The translations under genes and the position numbers were made by a program. The notes beneath the pieces are model-generated. The model saw nothing but the letters and a program-made list of their open reading frames with translations. It did no database searches and was not told where the DNA came from. Of a stretch of DNA of 64,000 nt, positions 45,260 through 53,752 are shown one piece after another; position 1 is the stretch's first letter; every line of letters begins with the position of its first letter. The DNA is from Vibrio sp. VB16 (lineage in GTDB: Bacteria; Pseudomonadota; Gammaproteobacteria; Enterobacterales; Vibrionaceae), in the NCBI RefSeq assembly GCF_015594925.2, contig NZ_CP087591.1:1116001-1180000 (forward strand). Direction: 5' to 3'.

Positions 45260-45355
45260 ATGAAATTTCTCTGGCTCAAATTACTCGTAACAATTGTTGT
45301 CTTTGCCGGGCTATTTGCCATGGTGTATGTAAAAGTTGCTAGCGGTAGTATGTAA
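45260..45355 (+). CDS. Possible small single-pass membrane protein, 31 aa
   Basis: Short ORF preceded by AAGAAGG (9 nt spacing). It encodes one hydrophobic helix (LLVTIVVFAGLFAMVYV) flanked by KFLWLK and KVASGSM, a plausible small inner-membrane protein. No homology can be claimed; the case rests on the ribosome site and residue pattern. Confidence 0.4.
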   Translation: MKFLWLKLLVTIVVFAGLFAMVYVKVASGSM

Positions 45356-45403
45356 AATTCGGTCATTTACCTATTCGGCAGCTAACCATCAACGGTTCAG
45401 AAT

Positions 45404-45643
45404 TTACTGATTGGCTGACTTTACTCTTATTTTGTTATTCGCCACTTCGGTCTGATTTAGGCCGGCAATTGCTGCTATCCCTTCGCTTTTTTCTGGCATT
45501 TCAACAAATGCAAATCCTTTTGACAGCCCTGTCTCTTGATCTAACACTAAGTCACACTGTTTAACGGTACCAAACGCAGAGAATAGGACACGAATTTCTT
45601 GTTCTGTGGTATTGCGAGCAAGGTTGCGCACTAAAAGTTTCAT
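45404..45643 (-). CDS. RRM-type RNA-binding protein
   Basis: A single RNA recognition motif, 79 aa: RNP2 is KLLVRNL (residues 2-8) and RNP1 is KGFAFVEM (about 42-49), with the usual beta-alpha-beta-beta-alpha-beta pattern (LARNTTEQEIRVLFSAFGTV). Small single-RRM proteins are common in marine gammaproteobacteria and are thought to bind RNA in cold or stress conditions. Monocistronic. The start is a good ATG with GAAAAC-rich leader but a weak ribosome site. Confidence 0.93.
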   Translation of the reverse strand: MKLLVRNLARNTTEQEIRVLFSAFGTVKQCDLVLDQETGLSKGFAFVEMPEKSEGIAAIAGLNQTEVANNKIRVKSANQ

Positions 45644-45811
45644 AGAAAACCTGTATTTTAAATTGTATTTGGGATTGTCTCAGGTATTGCTAGGCTAACC
45701 AAGCTCTAATTGTCGATTTTACTTCCGATTATCATAGTTTGACTTGAGTTTAAATCCATTCGAGCTATTGTCTTAATAATATCTAACGATTGTGAATTAA
45801 GAAGGTGCATC

Positions 45812-46291
45812 ATGATAAAACTCAGAAAAATGCGAGATGATGAGTTTTTGGCCTATCGACAGTACTCAATGCTGGCGTATGGGAGAGACTTGGCGGAGAA
45901 TTATGGCTACACGTTGAGTAAAGCATCAGATGTTGCGGATCATAAACTTAAAGAATGTTTTCCTGATGGTGTGGAAGCCAGCGATCATGAAATGTACTGT
46001 ATTGAGTTTGGTGTTGAGTCGGCAGCCCAATTAGTAGGGTATCTGTGGTACAAAATGATGCCGGCAGATAAAGCCGCCTTTATTTATGATTTTTATGTGT
46101 TCAAAGATTTCCGAGGTTGCGGTATCGGAACACAGGTATTGTCGGAATTAGAGACGCGCTTAATTGAAAATGGTATTGAGTTTCTTAATCTAAGAGTGGC
46201 GACGAATAATGAGCGAGCCCAAAAACTGTATCAAAAGTTGGCATTCAACGTAACCGGATACAATATGACCAAAAGACTGATCGATGAATAG
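45812..46291 (+). CDS. GNAT acetyltransferase
   Basis: 159 aa N-acetyltransferase. VGYLWYKMM and AFIYDFYVFKDFRGCGIGTQVLSELETRL (acetyl-CoA loop R-G-C-G-I-G-T) with FLNLRVATNNERAQKLYQKLAFNVTGYNM give a complete GNAT fold. GAAGGTG precedes the start. Its stop touches a second acetyltransferase gene, and a HAD gene follows, forming a three-gene unit. Substrate unknown. Confidence 0.92.
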   Translation: MIKLRKMRDDEFLAYRQYSMLAYGRDLAENYGYTLSKASDVADHKLKECFPDGVEASDHEMYCIEFGVESAAQLVGYLWYKMMPADKAAFIYDFYVFKDFRGCGIGTQVLSELETRLIENGIEFLNLRVATNNERAQKLYQKLAFNVTGYNMTKRLIDE

Positions 46292-46305
46292 TGGAGAGAG
46301 TTTCG

Positions 46306-46845
46306 GTGTTTTATAGAGAAATTGACAGTGAAGTAAAGCTTGCGTTAGTACACAAATCATTTGCCCCGCGATACGCCGAATTGGCCAAAGATAATTTTGA
46401 ATATCTTGAAGAATGGCTTGCTTGGCCCCCTCATTGTAAAAGTAAGCTCGATTTCGAAGAATTTGTTCAGCGTTCTTTGCATGATTATGCTGATGGCAAA
46501 TCCATGGTTTGTGGTATTTTTTATCAGAATGAATTGGTCGGAAATGCGAGCTTTAACTCCATTGCCCATCATCTGAAAAAAGTAGAGATAGGTTATTGGC
46601 TTGCCAAACCTTATCAAGGTAAAGGGATCATGGCGCGTGTATGTGCAACCCTTATAGAAATAGCGTTTGTAGAACTTGATATGCAGAAGATACAGATTTC
46701 TGCCGCGACCGGAAATAAACCAAGCCGAGCAATCTGTGAACGATTGGGAATGACCCTTGAAGGCATAATCACTCAACAGGAATACCTTGGTGGTCGCCTT
46801 GTGGATCACGCCATTTATGCTTTACATAAAGAGAATCAATTGTGA
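46306..46845 (+). CDS. GNAT acetyltransferase (RimJ/RimL-like)
   Basis: 179 aa. FEYLEEWLAWPPHCKSKLDFEEFV, VGNASFNSIAHHLKKVEIGYWLAKPYQGKGIMARVC (loop Q-G-K-G-I-M) and NKPSRAICERLGMTLEG form the RimL-type GNAT signature. The frame opens with a GTG at 46291, but GGAGAG lies at 46292-46297 and positions the GTG at 46306 as the start. It overlaps the HAD gene start by 4 bp. Likely translated in one message with its neighbours. Confidence 0.9.
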   Translation: MFYREIDSEVKLALVHKSFAPRYAELAKDNFEYLEEWLAWPPHCKSKLDFEEFVQRSLHDYADGKSMVCGIFYQNELVGNASFNSIAHHLKKVEIGYWLAKPYQGKGIMARVCATLIEIAFVELDMQKIQISAATGNKPSRAICERLGMTLEGIITQQEYLGGRLVDHAIYALHKENQL

Positions 46846-47468
46846 TTGAATTAGTGATATTTGATTGTGACGGTACGCTTGTTGATAGCGAGCTTTTGTG
46901 CAATCAAGCCCTAGAATGTAAACTTGCGGAGTTAGGTATAGTCATTGCCGCTCAAGATTTGGTTGATAGGTTCCGTGGCGTTAAATTTAATGACATTCTT
47001 GCCACAATAGAATACCAACACTCAATTATGTTGCCTGAACATTTTGAGATAAATTATCGAGAAAAGGTGAAAGCATTATTTGCGGAGTCATTGAAGGCAA
47101 ACGAAGGGGTTAAAGAATTGCTTGAGAATGTTCAGTTACCGATATGTGTTGCCTCTTCTGCACCTAGAGCAAAAATTGATCAGGCTCTCAGCATCACTGG
47201 CCTGAAGACGTTTTTTAATAACAATATATTTAGTTGTTATGATATTGAAGTTTGGAAGCCTCAACCTGATATATTTTTGCATACGGCAAGAGAAATGGGT
47301 TATAAACCAAAGAACTGTCTAGTCGTTGAAGATAGCCCTGTCGGGATCCAAGCGGCTCAAGCTGCTGGAATGAATGTCGTTCTATATGACCCCCATCAAA
47401 TCCATGCTGATATAGATGTTGAATATCGCGTGTCATCAATGCACGACATCCGCGCGTTATTGTCATAG
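46842..47468 (+). CDS. HAD-family phosphatase (beta-phosphoglucomutase/YieH-like)
   Basis: FDCDGTLVDSE gives the DxDGT nucleophile motif (Asp8 and Asp10 region), ICVASSAPRAKI is motif II, WKPQPDIFLHTA carries the lysine and VVEDSPVGIQAA is motif IV. The short helical cap after motif I is of the phosphoglycolate/6-phosphogluconate phosphatase type. 208 aa, starting at a GTG that overlaps the previous stop. The last 165 bp of this gene and 69 bp beyond form the left copy of a direct repeat whose second copy lies 15.2 kb downstream, so the gene marks an insertion point. Confidence 0.93.
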   Translation: MIELVIFDCDGTLVDSELLCNQALECKLAELGIVIAAQDLVDRFRGVKFNDILATIEYQHSIMLPEHFEINYREKVKALFAESLKANEGVKELLENVQLPICVASSAPRAKIDQALSITGLKTFFNNNIFSCYDIEVWKPQPDIFLHTAREMGYKPKNCLVVEDSPVGIQAAQAAGMNVVLYDPHQIHADIDVEYRVSSMHDIRALLS

Positions 47469-47537
47469 TATGTTCCGTTCTATGGCAAACTAAGTTTACG
47501 ATTAGGCAAATCGCATTTTGGATTTAAATAATAAGCG
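47304..47537 (+). repeat. Left copy of a 234-bp direct repeat
   Basis: Covers the 3' end of the HAD gene (from codon 155) and 69 bp beyond. It equals 62496-62729 except at 47411 (T here, A there) and 47469 (T here, G there). Sequence identity stops abruptly on both sides. The copies bracket 14,958 bp. Confidence 0.97.
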
Positions 47538-47707
47538 GCACTTGTTATCAATTGCCGTCCGTCTGAGAACTACCACTTCACAACACATATGTCCACCAAA
47601 GTTATTTAGACTAGTAGAGCGACGGTTTGATGCTGCAACCCATTAACCTTAGTTTAAATTATTCGAATGTTTGGACTTTAATTTAGGTGGAAAAATTAGA
47701 TTTGCCA

Positions 47708-48598
47708 TTACAATTTTTGGTTTGATAGCCGCATATACAATATTAAAGATACTAATATTAGTAGGCATCCTAATAGTTTTTCTATTTCAATGTGTTGTTT
47801 TAACATAGTAATACTTAGCACCAATGTCCAAATTGGTTCAAGTATCATGATTAATGCAGCGATCTCAATATTAACCGAATATTGACCAACTGTTTGTATC
47901 AGATACCTAAGTGCAGTAGCAATTAAGCTAGCAATGATGAACCAAATTAGGGTTTCTGAGCTAAGATTCGATAAGGTAGAGTTTTGAACACTACACAAAA
48001 AAAATCCAGTTAACCCAACCACGAACATTTGTAGGCAAATAGACGTCAAAGGCTTTATAGGGGATGATAAACTAAGTCGTTTGTTTAAAACAAAATGTAT
48101 AGAGAGAAAGCAGGATGCAAAGAAGAACCCTAACTGACTTTTCTCAACTTCCCAGCCATTTGTTAGTGTTAGTAGCGCCATGCCTAACCCGGCTAGAGGT
48201 AAAGAATACCAAAAGGCTTGATTAGGACGGGTTCTAAATAGCAACCAACTGGTTAAGGGCGCAATGATCATTGCAAGAGCCATGATAAATGCTCCTTCTG
48301 TCAATCGGTTTGTAATGCTAACTGCGTAAACCCATATATGTATAGAAGTCGAAAAAACACAGCCTACAGCGAGCGTTTTGATTATATCTATTGGTGAGGC
48401 ATCGAGTATTTTCTGGTAACAGAAAGGTAATAATAATGCGCTTGCTAATATAAATCGACCACCAATGAACATACTACCGGGCATTTCAAGTAGAACTATC
48501 TTTGATGAAACCCACCCGACTGCGGCCAAAATAGTGGCAATTAGCAAGCAAGCTTCACCTTTATATTTGTGAATTAGTAGATTCAACAAATTATTCAC
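47708..48598 (-). CDS. EamA/DMT-superfamily transporter
   Basis: 296 aa with ten hydrophobic helices in two EamA repeats (ATILAAVGWVSSKIVLLEMPGSMFIGGRFILA and FFFASCFLSIHFVLNKRL; IASLIATALRYLIQTVGQYSVNIEIAALIMILEPIWTLVLS region). Such proteins usually export metabolites. Last gene of the minus-strand operon that begins at 53060, 1 bp after the MDR oxidoreductase gene. It may vent an intermediate of the pathway. Its leader region to the left repeat (47538-47707) carries nothing recognisable. Confidence 0.9.
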   Translation of the reverse strand: MNNLLNLLIHKYKGEACLLIATILAAVGWVSSKIVLLEMPGSMFIGGRFILASALLLPFCYQKILDASPIDIIKTLAVGCVFSTSIHIWVYAVSITNRLTEGAFIMALAMIIAPLTSWLLFRTRPNQAFWYSLPLAGLGMALLTLTNGWEVEKSQLGFFFASCFLSIHFVLNKRLSLSSPIKPLTSICLQMFVVGLTGFFLCSVQNSTLSNLSSETLIWFIIASLIATALRYLIQTVGQYSVNIEIAALIMILEPIWTLVLSITMLKQHIEIEKLLGCLLILVSLILYMRLSNQKL

Positions 48599-48599
48599 A

Positions 48600-49601
48600 T
48601 TAAAGAGTCGTTAAGGAGTTCAGCATTACTATTACCTTTCCTACCGTGCGTTGACCTCTCATCTCTTTTAAAGCATCAGCAGCCTGTTCTAACGTTATTT
48701 TTTGTATTTGTGGAGCTTGAATGTGCCCTTCATTTAGCAGTTTGTTAAATGCGTTACCTGCATCTTGTATTGACTGTCTTCCTTGATCCCCATTTTTGTA
48801 TCCAGCCCCAAAACTGATTTGATGTACCGTTAATCCTCTAGCTTTAGCTTGGTGATATGATTTGAGATCTGCAGTTTCCACTAGCTCAACCATTTGGCCT
48901 TCAAATTGTAAGGCGTTAGCGCAGTACAACTCAGAACCACCTCCTACACAGTCAAGTGCCACATTGACACCGTTGCCTTTTGTGACGGTCCGTATTTGAT
49001 TAATGACATTCTGATTTTCGTAATCGATAACATGAGTCGCACCAAGTTTTTTGGCATAACCTATATTTCGTTGGGAGCAAGAGGTAATTATGGTTTCAAT
49101 ACCAAAGTATTTTGCTATTTGAATTGCGAAGCTACCAACACCACCAGAACCTCCAGCGATAAATATTGAGTTATGTTTTTGTATTTGCAGTTTATCTACA
49201 AGTGAACGCCAAGCTGTCCAACCAGCGCACGGTGTAGAAGCCGCTACTTCAATCGGCACGTTGTTGGGTAGAGCTGTAAGTGTCCGAAAATCTTGCAGGC
49301 AATATTCGGCTAACCCTCCGTGTTTGTCGAACATATTGCCATGGAAAAGAACTTTGTCTCCAATTTTCCATGATGTCTTTTTTTCAGGTGTTGACATTAT
49401 TTCGCCCACGACATCTAGCCCCACAATGAAATCATCTTCCATGTCATCAACAATCTTATTCCAGTGAACAATTTTGGTGTCGATGGGATTTAAGCTACAG
49501 GCATGAACTTTAACTAACACTTGAATTTGATTTGGTGTCGGTATTGGAAGTTCTCGGACTTGGAAATAATCTTCTTTTTTACAATAGGTTAGAGCTTTCA
49601 T
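48600..49601 (-). CDS. Zinc-independent MDR oxidoreductase (quinone oxidoreductase-like)
   Basis: Medium-chain dehydrogenase/reductase, 333 aa. GroES-like N-terminal domain (VLVKVHACSLNPIDTKI) without the zinc-binding cysteines of true alcohol dehydrogenases, and a Rossmann domain with IFIAGGSGGVGSFAIQIAKYFG, LGATHVIDYEN and ALDCVGG. Probably NADPH-dependent and acting on a keto or enone group. Fifth gene of the operon; its substrate presumably belongs to the sugar-acid route, but that is inference. Confidence 0.9.
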   Translation of the reverse strand: MKALTYCKKEDYFQVRELPIPTPNQIQVLVKVHACSLNPIDTKIVHWNKIVDDMEDDFIVGLDVVGEIMSTPEKKTSWKIGDKVLFHGNMFDKHGGLAEYCLQDFRTLTALPNNVPIEVAASTPCAGWTAWRSLVDKLQIQKHNSIFIAGGSGGVGSFAIQIAKYFGIETIITSCSQRNIGYAKKLGATHVIDYENQNVINQIRTVTKGNGVNVALDCVGGGSELYCANALQFEGQMVELVETADLKSYHQAKARGLTVHQISFGAGYKNGDQGRQSIQDAGNAFNKLLNEGHIQAPQIQKITLEQAADALKEMRGQRTVGKVIVMLNSLTTL

Positions 49602-49674
49602 CTTTTTTATCTTAAAAGTAATGGAGCCTTCGGAAAGGGGGTTGAAAGCTCACCCGAGGTAGGAGGACAAGTAT

Positions 49675-50655
49675 CTAAATCAAATTTGCTTTTTGAGCTA
49701 TATAAATTGAACCAATCGCAGACAAGTCTTGTATTTCGCTACACTTGTAGACGGGGTTATTGGGGAATTGGTAATTGAGTAGCTCTGCGGTTGCATCACA
49801 AAGCAAACCATTTCCCCCGATGTAAATCGGAATATCTGAACTAAAGTGCAACTGTGGAGCAGAGCTTAATGCCTTTATGTCAGAGTGTAGTATTATACCT
49901 ACGAGGAAACTAGCTAGCTCTTCATGCTTCTTTCCTTCGAATTGTTCTTTTAAACGAATTAAGAACAGCGCGTGTCCTAGTCCATACTCCTCAGCAGCTT
50001 TGTAACCTTCAATTAATGACACGGAGCATAATTTGTCGGAAAAGCGATTTTCAAGCGAGCCTGTAAGAATTGTATTATGAGTTATTATCGAGTTCAGCTC
50101 CCCGGCTAAAGTCGTACAACATCCTCGAATTGCTTGTTGTGAATCGATAGATACAAACTTTGAATGAGAACCCGGTAAAGCAATAATAGAATCTTGCTTA
50201 ATGTTGAATAAAGATGCAATAGCTAAGGCTTCAACTTCTTCACCACGCATAACATCCAAACCTACAACTGATTTTAGCTTATCCGTGTTTAGGTTCTTTA
50301 CACCAGGAATAAAATGAATTGGTAGTGATGAAATTTCAGGGATAACCACAGACCGCAGGTTAGCAGCAAAGTCTTCGAGTGATACAGGGGCGACGAGGTG
50401 TGGCACTTCGAATAGACCTAGGTTTGAAGTGATCATTCCGGCCGCTAAGATGAGTTCAATGTCGGAATCTCTTAGAGCATGTTCAGTTTTTAATTTATTG
50501 ATCGCATTGCCGACAGCTTGAATCAATTGTAGGTTATTGCCATCTATACTGGTGTTTCTAACACCGACGTTCGCTTTAACTTGTCCGACACGTTGCTTGT
50601 TGCTAAATAACGCAACTCGCGTGTTAGTTGTGCCAGTATCTATAGTAATGATCAT
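49675..50655 (-). CDS. dgoK: 2-dehydro-3-deoxygalactonokinase (DgoK family)
   Basis: Phosphorylates a 2-keto-3-deoxy sugar acid at the terminal carbon. DgoK marks: ITIDTGTTNTRVALF (phosphate 1 motif), LILAAGMITSNLGL, VPHLVAPV, LDVMRGEEVEALA and the diagnostic ALPGSHSKFVSID with CTTLAGELNSII. 326 aa, slightly longer than E. coli DgoK (292). It lies between an RraA-like and an MDR gene and works naturally with the KDPG-type aldolase two genes upstream. D-galacto or D-gluco preference cannot be decided. Confidence 0.92.
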   Translation of the reverse strand: MIITIDTGTTNTRVALFSNKQRVGQVKANVGVRNTSIDGNNLQLIQAVGNAINKLKTEHALRDSDIELILAAGMITSNLGLFEVPHLVAPVSLEDFAANLRSVVIPEISSLPIHFIPGVKNLNTDKLKSVVGLDVMRGEEVEALAIASLFNIKQDSIIALPGSHSKFVSIDSQQAIRGCCTTLAGELNSIITHNTILTGSLENRFSDKLCSVSLIEGYKAAEEYGLGHALFLIRLKEQFEGKKHEELASFLVGIILHSDIKALSSAPQLHFSSDIPIYIGGNGLLCDATAELLNYQFPNNPVYKCSEIQDLSAIGSIYIAQKANLI

Positions 50656-50701
50656 CTAAATATCCCTTAAAATAGGCCCATCATTTGATGGGCCGTCACA
50701 A

Positions 50702-51388
50702 TTAGATGCGACCAAATTTAGCTAACAGTTGCTCTACTGTTGCACCATTTAGGATCTCTTCACGAGTGGCTTTCTCATTTTCAGCCAGTTGTTTTGCTGC
50801 TGGATAAACTTCTTCAACGTGTTGAGATGCAACAACAGTAACACCAAGTTCATCGGCAACAACTAAGTCTCCTGGATTTACTATTTGCCCACCACACACT
50901 ATAGGAACGTTAATCTCAATCGGTTCAGTACGACCTGTCTCTGCAGAATGTGCTGCTCTAGGTGAAACGGAACGAGAAGCGACTGGAAAGTCTAGAACCT
51001 TACTTTCATCTGTATCTCGAACCGACCCGTCAACTACGGCTCCTACTACACCTGCAGCGCGAGCCAGTCCTGACATCAAACCACCCCAAATTGAAGTGTT
51101 TGGTGTTCCATTTGCATCAATAACAATTACGTCGCCTGCTTTAGCTATATCGAAGATAGGTAGGCAATCAACGATATCACCAGGTTTAAGCTTTACGGTT
51201 AATGCTGAACCAATAAATGGTTTGTTGCATGAACAAAATTTTATTTCATGGTCCATTACACCGTCACGCTTAAATGCATCACTAAATACAGCACTTACAC
51301 TCAGTGTATCTTTCATCTCTGCGCATTTTGCGTACAGCTCTTCATTAATTATTGGACGAGGGTTGATGATTTTTTTTGCATATTCCAT
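50702..51388 (-). CDS. RraA-like family protein (HMG/CHA aldolase or related)
   Basis: 228 aa. The family glycine motif GLMSGLARAAGVVGAVVDGSVRD, with LKPGDIVDCLPIFDIAKAGDVIVIDANG before it and LVVADELGVTVV after it, defines the RraA-like fold. Members include 4-hydroxy-4-methyl-2-oxoglutarate aldolase / oxaloacetate decarboxylase and RraA; RRNase inhibitors are shorter (about 160 aa). With the conserved G-x(2)-R-D pair it could be a metal-dependent 2-keto acid lyase or decarboxylase. Fourth gene from the end of the operon, 2 bp from the aldolase gene. Confidence 0.88.
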   Translation of the reverse strand: MEYAKKIINPRPIINEELYAKCAEMKDTLSVSAVFSDAFKRDGVMDHEIKFCSCNKPFIGSALTVKLKPGDIVDCLPIFDIAKAGDVIVIDANGTPNTSIWGGLMSGLARAAGVVGAVVDGSVRDTDESKVLDFPVASRSVSPRAAHSAETGRTEPIEINVPIVCGGQIVNPGDLVVADELGVTVVASQHVEEVYPAAKQLAENEKATREEILNGATVEQLLAKFGRI

Positions 51389-51390
51389 GT

Positions 51391-52047
51391 TTACTTCCTA
51401 ATTGATTCAATAGCTTGCTTAAAGAGACAAGCATTTTGGTAAATTTTGTCGAACTCTTTATTCTCGACAAGAGTGTTGTTTACTAAGTTAGAGCCTATGC
51501 CAAACCCTATGGCACCAGCTTTGGCGAATTCTGCTAAGTTTTCTGAATCTACACCACCGACAGCGATAAACTTCAGGTCAGACAATGGACCGCTAAGTGC
51601 TCCAAGATAACTAGGACCTAACAACCCCCCCGGGAATAGTTTTATAAAATCGGCACCAGCAGCATCGGCTTTAACCGCTTCTGTCGGGGTCATAACTCCA
51701 GGTAGAGAGACCATTTCAAGTCGACGTGTCGCCTGAATTACCTCAGTATTGAAGTCTGGTGAAACTATGAATTGGCCACCTAGCGCTTTTACAGCCTTCA
51801 CCTGTTCGACGGTAGTGACTGTCCCTGCACCAAAAATCAACTTGTCGCTGAATTCACTGGCAAGAATATCAAGCGCTGCCAATGTGTTTTCATCACCGTT
51901 TTTTCTATCAAATGTTACTTCGACTAGGCGAATGCCACCTTTATAAAGGGCATCCATAGTTGGGCGAATATTGTTCGGAGAAATACCGCGAACAATAGCG
52001 AACACCTTATGTTCTACAATTGCAGAAATAGTTTCTTGTCTCATCAT
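51391..52047 (-). CDS. KDPG/KDPGal-type aldolase
   Basis: Class I aldolase splitting 2-keto-3-deoxy-6-phospho sugar acids into pyruvate and glyceraldehyde 3-phosphate. Catalytic Glu43 in RLVEVTFDR and Schiff-base Lys136 in GADFIKLFPG, with FGAGTVTTVEQV and FIVSPDFNTEVI; 218 aa. Cleaves the product of the DgoK gene in the same operon. The start overlaps the stop of the dehydrogenase gene (TAATG). Confidence 0.94.
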   Translation of the reverse strand: MMRQETISAIVEHKVFAIVRGISPNNIRPTMDALYKGGIRLVEVTFDRKNGDENTLAALDILASEFSDKLIFGAGTVTTVEQVKAVKALGGQFIVSPDFNTEVIQATRRLEMVSLPGVMTPTEAVKADAAGADFIKLFPGGLLGPSYLGALSGPLSDLKFIAVGGVDSENLAEFAKAGAIGFGIGSNLVNNTLVENKEFDKIYQNACLFKQAIESIRK

Positions 52048-53060
52048 TATTTTCCCGACATTGGCGTTTTAACACGTGCAACCGGATCAAGAGGCTCACC
52101 GCCTAATAAAACGGCTTTTGCGTTCTCAGCCGCAATACGACGGCACTCTTGGAAAGCTTCTTGAGAAACGTAAGCAACGTGTGGAGTGACTATGCAGTTG
52201 TCTAATCCAAAAATTGGGTTATCTTTTGGATTCCAGTTATCTAGTTTTGCGGGTTCTTCTTCTGGATCATCAAGTCCGGCAGAAGCGATCCAACCTTCAA
52301 CCAATGCTTTGTATAATGCTGTGTTGTCGACAACTTTTCCGCGAGCACCGTTTACAAGTACTGCGTTTGATTTCATCTGACGTAAACGGTCTTCATTTAT
52401 TAAACGGTCTGTTTCTGGTGTATGTGGGCACATTACGTTGACGACGTCGGATGTGGCGAAGAGGGTATCCAAGTTAACTTTGTCGACACCGAATGTATTC
52501 ATATATGAACCAGATACATAAGGATCGTAAGCGACGACCTTAAAGCCCAGAGCCGTTATTTTTTTCGCTATATTTTGCGCAATACGACCAAAACCAATTA
52601 GTCCCCATATGGATGAACGAAAGCGCTTTGGAACTGAGCCATCGATATCCCAATGCCAGTTACCCTCGTGGGTAGATTTGTTATATGCAGGTATTCTTCT
52701 AAATAATGTCAAACCAAGTGAAATTGAATGATCTGCTACTTCATCAATGCAGTAGTCAGGTACGTTTGACACCTTAATTCCATGGTCGTAACAAGCTTCA
52801 ACATCTAAGATGTCAACACCAATACCGTAACGACATATGACCTTACAATTATCGAGTTGCTCAATGGTGGCACGTGGGATCTTAGCGTACTGTTGTAAAA
52901 TAGCATCAGCATCTTTGGCGAGCTCTGCTAGCCCAATTCCTGTCTTACAGGTGAGGCCTATTACTTCAGCACCAATAGGTTCTAAAACGCTTTTTTCGAT
53001 ATCTAAATCAGGGTAATCAAAGTCAGATACATAGACCTTAAATTTTGCCTCATTAATCAT
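52047..53060 (-). CDS. D-isomer-specific 2-hydroxyacid dehydrogenase
   Basis: NAD-dependent oxidoreductase interconverting a D-2-hydroxy acid and its 2-keto acid, 337 aa. Substrate-domain ICRYGIGVDILDVEAC and NVPDYCIDEVADHSI, the nucleotide loop WGLIGFGRIAQNIAKK, catalytic Arg in VNGARGKVVD, Glu in the DDPEEEP segment and His in VTPHVAYVS are all in place. It belongs to the C-terminal-binding-protein/phosphoglycerate dehydrogenase branch. First gene of the minus operon, 32 bp downstream of an operator copy. The combination with a C2 racemase suggests that it oxidises only one C2 isomer of the imported acid. Confidence 0.93.
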   Translation of the reverse strand: MINEAKFKVYVSDFDYPDLDIEKSVLEPIGAEVIGLTCKTGIGLAELAKDADAILQQYAKIPRATIEQLDNCKVICRYGIGVDILDVEACYDHGIKVSNVPDYCIDEVADHSISLGLTLFRRIPAYNKSTHEGNWHWDIDGSVPKRFRSSIWGLIGFGRIAQNIAKKITALGFKVVAYDPYVSGSYMNTFGVDKVNLDTLFATSDVVNVMCPHTPETDRLINEDRLRQMKSNAVLVNGARGKVVDNTALYKALVEGWIASAGLDDPEEEPAKLDNWNPKDNPIFGLDNCIVTPHVAYVSQEAFQECRRIAAENAKAVLLGGEPLDPVARVKTPMSGK

Positions 53061-53091
53061 AATAATAACCTCATATTGTCATATTTACATT

Positions 53092-53110
53092 CTGATATCT
53101 AACATATCAG
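53092..53110. promoter_or_regulatory. GntR operator copy 1 (in front of the dehydrogenase-aldolase-kinase operon)
   Basis: CTGATATCTAACATATCAG, with perfect 7-bp arms. In the reverse sense it reads GATATGTTAGATATC, matching the other copies. It lies 32 bp before the 53060 start codon. Confidence 0.75.
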
Positions 53111-53225
53111 TGTATTTTGAAATTAAAAATGGTTTCGGTGTTTATATGTGATCTAGTCCAAATAAACGCCTATGAGTAGTAAAGTTGAGCGATTATTACT
53201 TTTTGAAGCTAAAAAATGGGTCTAT

Positions 53226-53242
53226 GATATCTAACATATTAG
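53226..53242. promoter_or_regulatory. GntR operator copy 2 (in front of dctQM)
   Basis: GATATCTAACATATTAG, the same core with one arm changed. It lies 29 bp upstream of the preferred dctQ start, which shows that the longer upstream reading frame is leader sequence. Confidence 0.7.
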
Positions 53243-53271
53243 TTGTGACTGAAAATGATAGGGAAGTAATG

Positions 53272-53751
53272 ATGAAATGGTTAAATGAAAATTTGGAAGC
53301 AGCGTTAGGAGGGACGTTGTTAGCAAGCATAGTCTTGTTAATTACAATGCAGGTAGTGATGCGGTATGTGTTTCAGAACGCATTATCATGGTCTGAAGAA
53401 CTTACTTTATGGACCTTCATCTGGTTTATTTGGATTGGTATTTCTTATGCATTTAAAGAACGAAAGCATGTGAAGGTAACATTTTTTCAAGATATGCTCC
53501 CTAGTAAAGTGAAGCGTTACCTTGAAGTTGTCATTGATATAGTTATTGTTTGCTTCTTGCTTGTAATGGTGTACCAATCCTACAAATTAATTACCTTACC
53601 ATACGTCTTGTCTCAAAAATCAGTAGTTCTAAATATTCCTATTGCATTTATGTATGCTTCAGCTCCCGTGGGATCGTTACTTTCGGTTTTTCGTATTATC
53701 CAACATTATACAGTAAAGAAAGCACACGATTCGTGTGCAGTGGAGGTTTAA
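53272..53751 (+). CDS. dctQ: TRAP transporter small permease subunit DctQ
   Basis: Four-helix inner-membrane subunit of a sodium-driven TRAP transporter: LASIVLLITMQVVMRYVFQNALSWSEELTLWTFIWFIWIGISYAFKERKHVKV is the DctQ signature with R-Y-V-F-x-N and W-x-E-E. An upstream in-frame start at 53185 would run over the operator copy and is unlikely; AGGGA at 53260 positions ATG 53272 (159 aa). The stop is 1 bp before dctM. Confidence 0.9.
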   Translation: MKWLNENLEAALGGTLLASIVLLITMQVVMRYVFQNALSWSEELTLWTFIWFIWIGISYAFKERKHVKVTFFQDMLPSKVKRYLEVVIDIVIVCFLLVMVYQSYKLITLPYVLSQKSVVLNIPIAFMYASAPVGSLLSVFRIIQHYTVKKAHDSCAVEV

Positions 53752-53752
53752 A

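Noticed and set aside
53185..53271. Longer dctQ start
   Set aside because: It would read through operator copy 2 and lacks a ribosome site; the family N-terminus begins at the ATG near 53272.
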